Source: Paenibacillus curdlanolyticus YK9 (GTDB lineage: Bacteria > Bacillota > Bacilli > Paenibacillales > Paenibacillaceae). From it: a DNA stretch of 64,000 nucleotides. Shown one piece after another: positions 60,462 through 64,000 of the stretch (its first letter is position 1; every line of letters begins with the position of its first letter). The stretch is from NCBI RefSeq assembly GCF_000179615.1, contig NZ_AEDD01000004.1:202024-266023 (forward strand), read 5' to 3'. Made by a program: the position numbers and the translations under genes. The notes under the pieces were generated by a model. That model did not search any database, was not told the DNA's origin, and worked only from the letters and a program-made list of their open reading frames with translations.

Positions 60462-60932
60462 ATGCCAATGTCTGAATACTACCAACAACTGCGCAACAAA
60501 ATCGGAACCCAATTAATATTCACTCCTAGTGCAGTCGCAATCATCCGCAATGAGAAAGGGGACATCCTTTTTCAGCGTCCCTCTTTAACGAGTGAGATTT
60601 GGAGCCTCCCTGCTGGCGCAATTGAACTCGGCGAGTCGCCGGCCGAAGCCGTTATTCGCGAAGTCTGGGAAGAAACCGGACTCCACGTAACCCCTACCAA
60701 ATTGTTAGGCGTATTCGGAGGGAAAGATTACCGTCACACTTATCCCGACGGCAACCAAGTAGAGTATGTGATATTTATGTTCGAATGCCGCGTCGATAGC
60801 GGAACGCTTGAAGCGATTGATGGCGAATCAGCAGATTTGCGCTATTTCGATCCCTCCGCTCCTCCCCCGCTTGCACTCCCCTACCCGCCGGAGATATTCA
60901 TCGCATCGACAGCCGAACGCACGATTTTTTAG
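60462..60932 (+). CDS. Nudix hydrolase
   Basis: A 156-aa protein with AGGAGG before the ATG. A complete Nudix box runs from GAIELGESPAEAVIREVWEE to TGL (GX5EX7REUXEEXGU) within FTPSAVAIIRNEKGDILFQR and YVIFMFECRV. It hydrolyses a nucleoside diphosphate linked to some moiety; the substrate cannot be named. Single gene before a strong bidirectional terminator. Confidence 0.93.
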   Translation: MPMSEYYQQLRNKIGTQLIFTPSAVAIIRNEKGDILFQRPSLTSEIWSLPAGAIELGESPAEAVIREVWEETGLHVTPTKLLGVFGGKDYRHTYPDGNQVEYVIFMFECRVDSGTLEAIDGESADLRYFDPSAPPPLALPYPPEIFIASTAERTIF

Positions 60933-60971
60933 CCCGAAACCACCCAAACCATGCCCCTTCCTGTATTGCAC

Positions 60972-61015
60972 AAAAAAGCGCAGCCTCCTCAACGACTTGA
61001 GAAGCTGCGCCTTTT
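60972..61015. terminator. Bidirectional terminator
   Basis: AAAAAAGCGCAGC, loop, GCTGCGCCTTTT. It lies between the convergent Nudix and membrane-protein genes. Confidence 0.85.
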
Positions 61016-61024
61016 ACTAAGCAC

Positions 61025-61702
61025 TCACCGATACTCCCCCAGCTTCGCCCGGCCCAGCGGTGTAATGTGAAACCGAACCCCCTGCGGCCGCAGCGTCTGC
61101 TCCACCAGCCTGTCAGCAGCGAGTCCCGCCAGCACCTTATTCACGGTGGCGTCATCCAAGCTGCAGTCTCTACATATCCCTTCCGGCGTACGAAACGTGA
61201 AGCTCGACTTCGTTAATGCGTATAATACGCTTGCCCGATTCTGCTCTTCCGGCTGCAGCATTAATGTTTTGAATACCGGCTCCGCCGCATCGCCGGCCGT
61301 GGCTGAATCCTCGGTCAACGAATCCACGACGGCCTCCGCCGCCTGATTCGTCTGATCGACCTTGCGCGACAGCGTTTCCAGCGCGTGGTTCGTAATCATT
61401 TCGATAAATTTGCGGGAGGAGATCGCCGCCATCAAACAAAACCCTGCAAAAACAAGGTCATTGCTCGCGTCAAAGCCGCCCTTGCCCAGCTGATCGGCAG
61501 ACAGCAGGTCGCTTGAGATCAGCTTCAAAAATAGCGGGACCATGAACGACGCCGCGATGCCGATCAGCATCGATTTGTACAGCTCCCGGTCCTTCAGCAG
61601 CGGCGGGCTCCCCGCCTTAGCCGGAGGCAGCATATAGCTGACCGCCCCTCCTACCCATCCGGCTGCGATCATTATGAATACGAGAATGATTCCATGGTCC
61701 AT
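61025..61702 (-). CDS. YEATS-associated-type membrane protein with C-terminal winged helix
   Basis: A 225-aa protein; ATG at 61702 (MDHGIILVFIMIAAGWVGGA) with AGGAGG upstream. Three hydrophobic segments at about 5-25, 45-70 and 85-105 (SMLIGIAASFMVPLFLKLIS, VFAGFCLMAAISSRKFIEMI) resemble the membrane helices of YEATS-associated helix-containing proteins. Residues about 145-225 look like a winged helix (NRASVLYALTKSSFTFRTPE, DATVNKVLAGLAADRLVEQT). No YEATS gene is next to it. It may be a membrane-tied sensor or regulator; that is inferred. Confidence 0.6.
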   Translation of the reverse strand: MDHGIILVFIMIAAGWVGGAVSYMLPPAKAGSPPLLKDRELYKSMLIGIAASFMVPLFLKLISSDLLSADQLGKGGFDASNDLVFAGFCLMAAISSRKFIEMITNHALETLSRKVDQTNQAAEAVVDSLTEDSATAGDAAEPVFKTLMLQPEEQNRASVLYALTKSSFTFRTPEGICRDCSLDDATVNKVLAGLAADRLVEQTLRPQGVRFHITPLGRAKLGEYR

Positions 61703-61806
61703 GACAATCCTCCTAATGGGCCTAATTTGGCGTAAAAAAGGAAAAATCTTGTCAATGGCGAAAACAAATGAAGCAGTTGAATTGAAATAGAGGGGGAGCA
61801 CCGCAA

Positions 61807-62955
61807 GTGAAGCTACAATCCATTGCAAAGTATATGCTTGTGCTAGTTCTAATATCGCTATCCTTGACGCCAACAATCCAGAAAACGGCCAATGCCGCTG
61901 GGACGAGCGCAAAGGGATTTTCGAGCTATGGGGGCGCGTGGGTCGATCAGGCTTACGTGGAGGATGAGGAGGCCGAGGGTACCCTTGCCCTTTACTTTGA
62001 TCAGACAGGAACCCGCGCTAACCTCGAGCTAAGCATGGATCGTTTCGGTGAGTACATTTATGAATTCAAAATAACGAAACGCCCCGCGGTTACCTTCAAT
62101 GCGAAGGGCGAAGGAACATTCGCTTACGAGATGACCGATTTGGAAAACAGCGCTGGCGGCACCTTTAAAGGAACAGGCACTTTACAGCTTAAGAACAACC
62201 AAATCAAGCTATCGCTTAGCAATGTACCTAATGTAGCCAAACCTATTTTCAAAGCAGCCCATACGATGATCCGTGATCCTTATGCCTACCAAAGCTTCTC
62301 CGGCTTGGCTGCCCAAACGATTTTATCTGACTACTGCCAATGCTCGCCGTCGGATAATATCAAATTCAGTTATGTCGACGGTGACAATGAGGGGATTGAG
62401 CCCTGGATCATCTATTACATGATCGAAGTGAATAACATTATGATCGGCGAGTTTGAAGTGAATATGCATAAACGCACCGTTAAGCGAGTAAACGACTCCT
62501 ATTCAGGTGCCACGGATGACCAGTTCCTCAAGCTTGATAAAAAAGTGTCCTCCTCCTCCACCCTGCCGGCAACGAAAACGGTCAATTATAGCCCTGACCG
62601 TGTCGTAGACGGCAACCTTACCACCTGCTGGTGCGAAGGGGTGAAGGGAGACGGCATCGGTCAAAGCATGACGATTTCATTCTCTAAGATGATTACAGTG
62701 AACCGATTAAATATCACATCCGGTTACGCCAAAACACCTGCTAGTTTCTTAGATAATGGGATGGTTCGTAAAGCGCGCATCACCTTTTCTAATGAGACAT
62801 CAATTACGGTCGATTTAACCAAAGGTTCATACTTCAACTTGAACGATTACGGCCTTACAGACATCTCCACTTCGTCCATCAAGCTAACCATTCTAGAAGT
62901 ACGTCCGGGGGCGAAGTTCCATGATACATGCATTTCGGAGATTTCTGCGAGCTAG
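61807..62955 (+). CDS. Secreted protein with C-terminal discoidin/NADase-type glycan-binding-like domain
   Basis: A 382-aa protein from a GTG with GAGGGGGAG upstream. Signal peptide: KLQSIAKYMLVLVLISLSL ending TANAA. Residues about 35-160 are beta-rich (TLALYFDQTGTRANLELSMD). Residues about 255-382 match the discoidin-like NADase-type glycan-binding domain: YSPDRVVDGNLTTCWCEGVK, MTISFSKMITVNRLNITSGY and the closing TILEVRPGAKFHDTCISEI. Cys pairs (YCQCS, CWC) may form disulfides. Exported, probably binding cell-surface glycan. Confidence 0.8.
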   Translation: MKLQSIAKYMLVLVLISLSLTPTIQKTANAAGTSAKGFSSYGGAWVDQAYVEDEEAEGTLALYFDQTGTRANLELSMDRFGEYIYEFKITKRPAVTFNAKGEGTFAYEMTDLENSAGGTFKGTGTLQLKNNQIKLSLSNVPNVAKPIFKAAHTMIRDPYAYQSFSGLAAQTILSDYCQCSPSDNIKFSYVDGDNEGIEPWIIYYMIEVNNIMIGEFEVNMHKRTVKRVNDSYSGATDDQFLKLDKKVSSSSTLPATKTVNYSPDRVVDGNLTTCWCEGVKGDGIGQSMTISFSKMITVNRLNITSGYAKTPASFLDNGMVRKARITFSNETSITVDLTKGSYFNLNDYGLTDISTSSIKLTILEVRPGAKFHDTCISEISAS

Positions 62956-62956
62956 C

Positions 62957-63673
62957 ATGAGAGGCATGCGAGGCGGGGGGCAACCCGCTTCTTGCATAAG
63001 CAATCTGATCGCTGGTATGCCGCAGCAATCGGCCAGCTACAAGATTAGGCCGGATCAATTTCGGATAGATATCTACATTGGGCGGGATCAAACGATCGTG
63101 ATTCACGCCCTCAAGGATAACAACTTCTCGGAATGGCTTTCCGTCGGCAAGCTTATTCCTGGCGATGCCGCTGCTGGAGCATGCATCCGTCACTTGCTTG
63201 AGCATTCCCCTTTGCCAACAACCTGCTCCCTCTATTGGACGCCTTTTGAGGAAGCTACGCAGATGAAATACCGTGAGCTTTTTGTATTTTATCAGCATGT
63301 GACGGTCCGCAAAGGCGATGCTTCGCATTTTGTCATGAATGGCAAACGAGTCGCGAGAGATGCTTCGCCTGATCGTATTCAACAACGACTGCTTCAGCTC
63401 CATGAGGAGTATCGGATAGCGTGTAAGGCGACGGATGAACCCGCTCCTACCATTACAAGGCTGCAGCAGGTGCTAGCGGAAATACGGACGATGGAGCAAG
63501 CTTGTCCATTGCCGGAGCTTTTAGGCAACGTCTCGGATCATGCTAGAGCCATGTTTGCGGCAATGAAACATCAATATGCGCTCTCCCCTCATGAGGAAGT
63601 CAGAAGCCTGCTCTATGAGCTTTTCCAGCTCCACTCATCGATCTACAATCGACACATGACGGCAGTCCGATGA
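62957..63673 (+). CDS. Hypothetical protein
   Basis: A 238-aa protein if it begins at the ATG directly after the previous stop (MRGMRGGGQPASCISNLIAG). A longer reading from 62921 overlaps the previous gene by 35 bp. Neither start has a strong ribosome-binding site, so translational coupling is likely. The middle has FRIDIYIGRDQTIVIHALKD and PTTCSLYWTPFEEATQMKYR. The C-terminal half is helical with a Cys near ACPLPELLGNV. No family is recognised. A good terminator follows. Confidence 0.55.
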   Translation: MRGMRGGGQPASCISNLIAGMPQQSASYKIRPDQFRIDIYIGRDQTIVIHALKDNNFSEWLSVGKLIPGDAAAGACIRHLLEHSPLPTTCSLYWTPFEEATQMKYRELFVFYQHVTVRKGDASHFVMNGKRVARDASPDRIQQRLLQLHEEYRIACKATDEPAPTITRLQQVLAEIRTMEQACPLPELLGNVSDHARAMFAAMKHQYALSPHEEVRSLLYELFQLHSSIYNRHMTAVR

Positions 63674-63689
63674 TTTGCAAAAACATACG

Positions 63690-63718
63690 AATGGCTCCCT
63701 TCACGAGGGAGCCATTTT
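63690..63718 (+). terminator. Intrinsic terminator
   Basis: AATGGCTCCC TTCACGA GGGAGCCATTTT, a 10-bp stem 16 bp past the hypothetical gene. On the other strand it can also serve the GH3 gene. Confidence 0.85.
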
Positions 63719-63730
63719 GTGATTCATCGC

Positions 63731-64000
63731 TTAACGTACAGGAGGCTTTGCCGGCACCGGCTTCAATGCCGGAGTCGACTCCTTCTTCGTTAATCCGTAG
63801 CCGAAGTCGAACAGGATTTGATCCTCGTCCAAATTTCGTTTGCCCGGCGCAATCGGTTTGTACGATTCGGCATAGAACGGCCATCGAATCGGCAGCTTGC
63901 CCGTGAAATCGCGTTTTCCGAACAGAACATCCGCGACGCCAGCGCCCTCCGTGCCCGGAAGCCACGCCTCGACTAAGCCTGCCCAGTCGTTCATCTGCTC
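63731..64000 (-). CDS. Glycoside hydrolase family 3 protein, C-terminal end (5' end beyond window)
   Basis: At least 89 codons, open to the right edge. WAGLVEAWLPGTEGAGVADV, LFGKRDFTGKLPIRWP and DFGYGLT are the C-terminal (alpha/beta)6 and linker motifs of GH3 beta-glucosidases. The active-site TIM barrel would lie beyond the window. The tail STPALKPVPAKPPVR is an extra Pro-rich end. The specific sugar cannot be told. Confidence 0.88.
   Translation of the reverse strand, partial: EQMNDWAGLVEAWLPGTEGAGVADVLFGKRDFTGKLPIRWPFYAESYKPIAPGKRNLDEDQILFDFGYGLTKKESTPALKPVPAKPPVR

Overview
The window looks like the chromosome of a Gram-positive, Paenibacillus-type bacterium. It has a moderately high G+C content, strong GGAGG ribosome-binding sites, occasional GTG/TTG starts, an adaAB/alkA adaptive-response locus and many AraC, MerR and HxlR-type regulators. 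No rRNA, tRNA, CRISPR array, transposase or integrase was seen.

Left part (about 3.4-28.8 kb, minus strand): one long, tightly packed operon for an extracellular contractile injection system (eCIS, the PVC/Afp/MAC class). It reads from a promoter near 28.8 kb: AAA+ ATPase, Pvc16/DUF4255 cap protein, a carboxypeptidase-regulatory-like protein, one sheath, tube 1, two small proteins in the chaperone slot, tube 2, a 912-aa Ala/Gln-rich repeat protein in the tape-measure slot, a LysM protein, a spike split into two genes, PAAR tip, gp25, two baseplate J-like proteins, a beta-propeller/gpI-like baseplate protein, a repeat-containing fibre, a lysozyme-like protein and a peptidoglycan-binding cysteine peptidase. 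A terminator follows. Beyond it a separate partial gene encodes a large repetitive protein with Trp-Trp modules. Terminase, portal and capsid genes are absent, so this is not a prophage.

Middle part (29-49 kb): pyruvate kinase, regulators, a lactonase-like metallo-beta-lactamase, flavin oxidoreductase, LigB-type dioxygenase with a divergent HxlR regulator, FAH-family hydrolase and metallophosphoesterase. A two-gene operon at 39.9-44.0 kb encodes a DisA-type diadenylate-cyclase-like protein with TPRs and an alpha/beta hydrolase fused to a SAVED domain. This arrangement resembles CBASS but with a different cyclase fold, and it is the best candidate for an undescribed system. An MFS exporter with a leader peptide and attenuator-like hairpin lies just upstream of that operon on the same strand.

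Right part (48-64 kb): alkA divergent from adaA-adaB, a repeat-rich intergenic zone, a 1328-aa protein with a C-terminal papain-like domain, a two-component system, a tandem paralogue pair, a Nudix hydrolase, a YEATS-associated-type membrane protein with a winged helix, a secreted discoidin-like protein, and the 3-prime end of a GH3 glycosidase.

Two non-coding patterns stand out. Four copies of an approximately 195-bp element each carry four 19-bp palindromes at fixed 51/73/52-bp spacing. Two identically spaced DnaA-box triplets flank a regulator pair.
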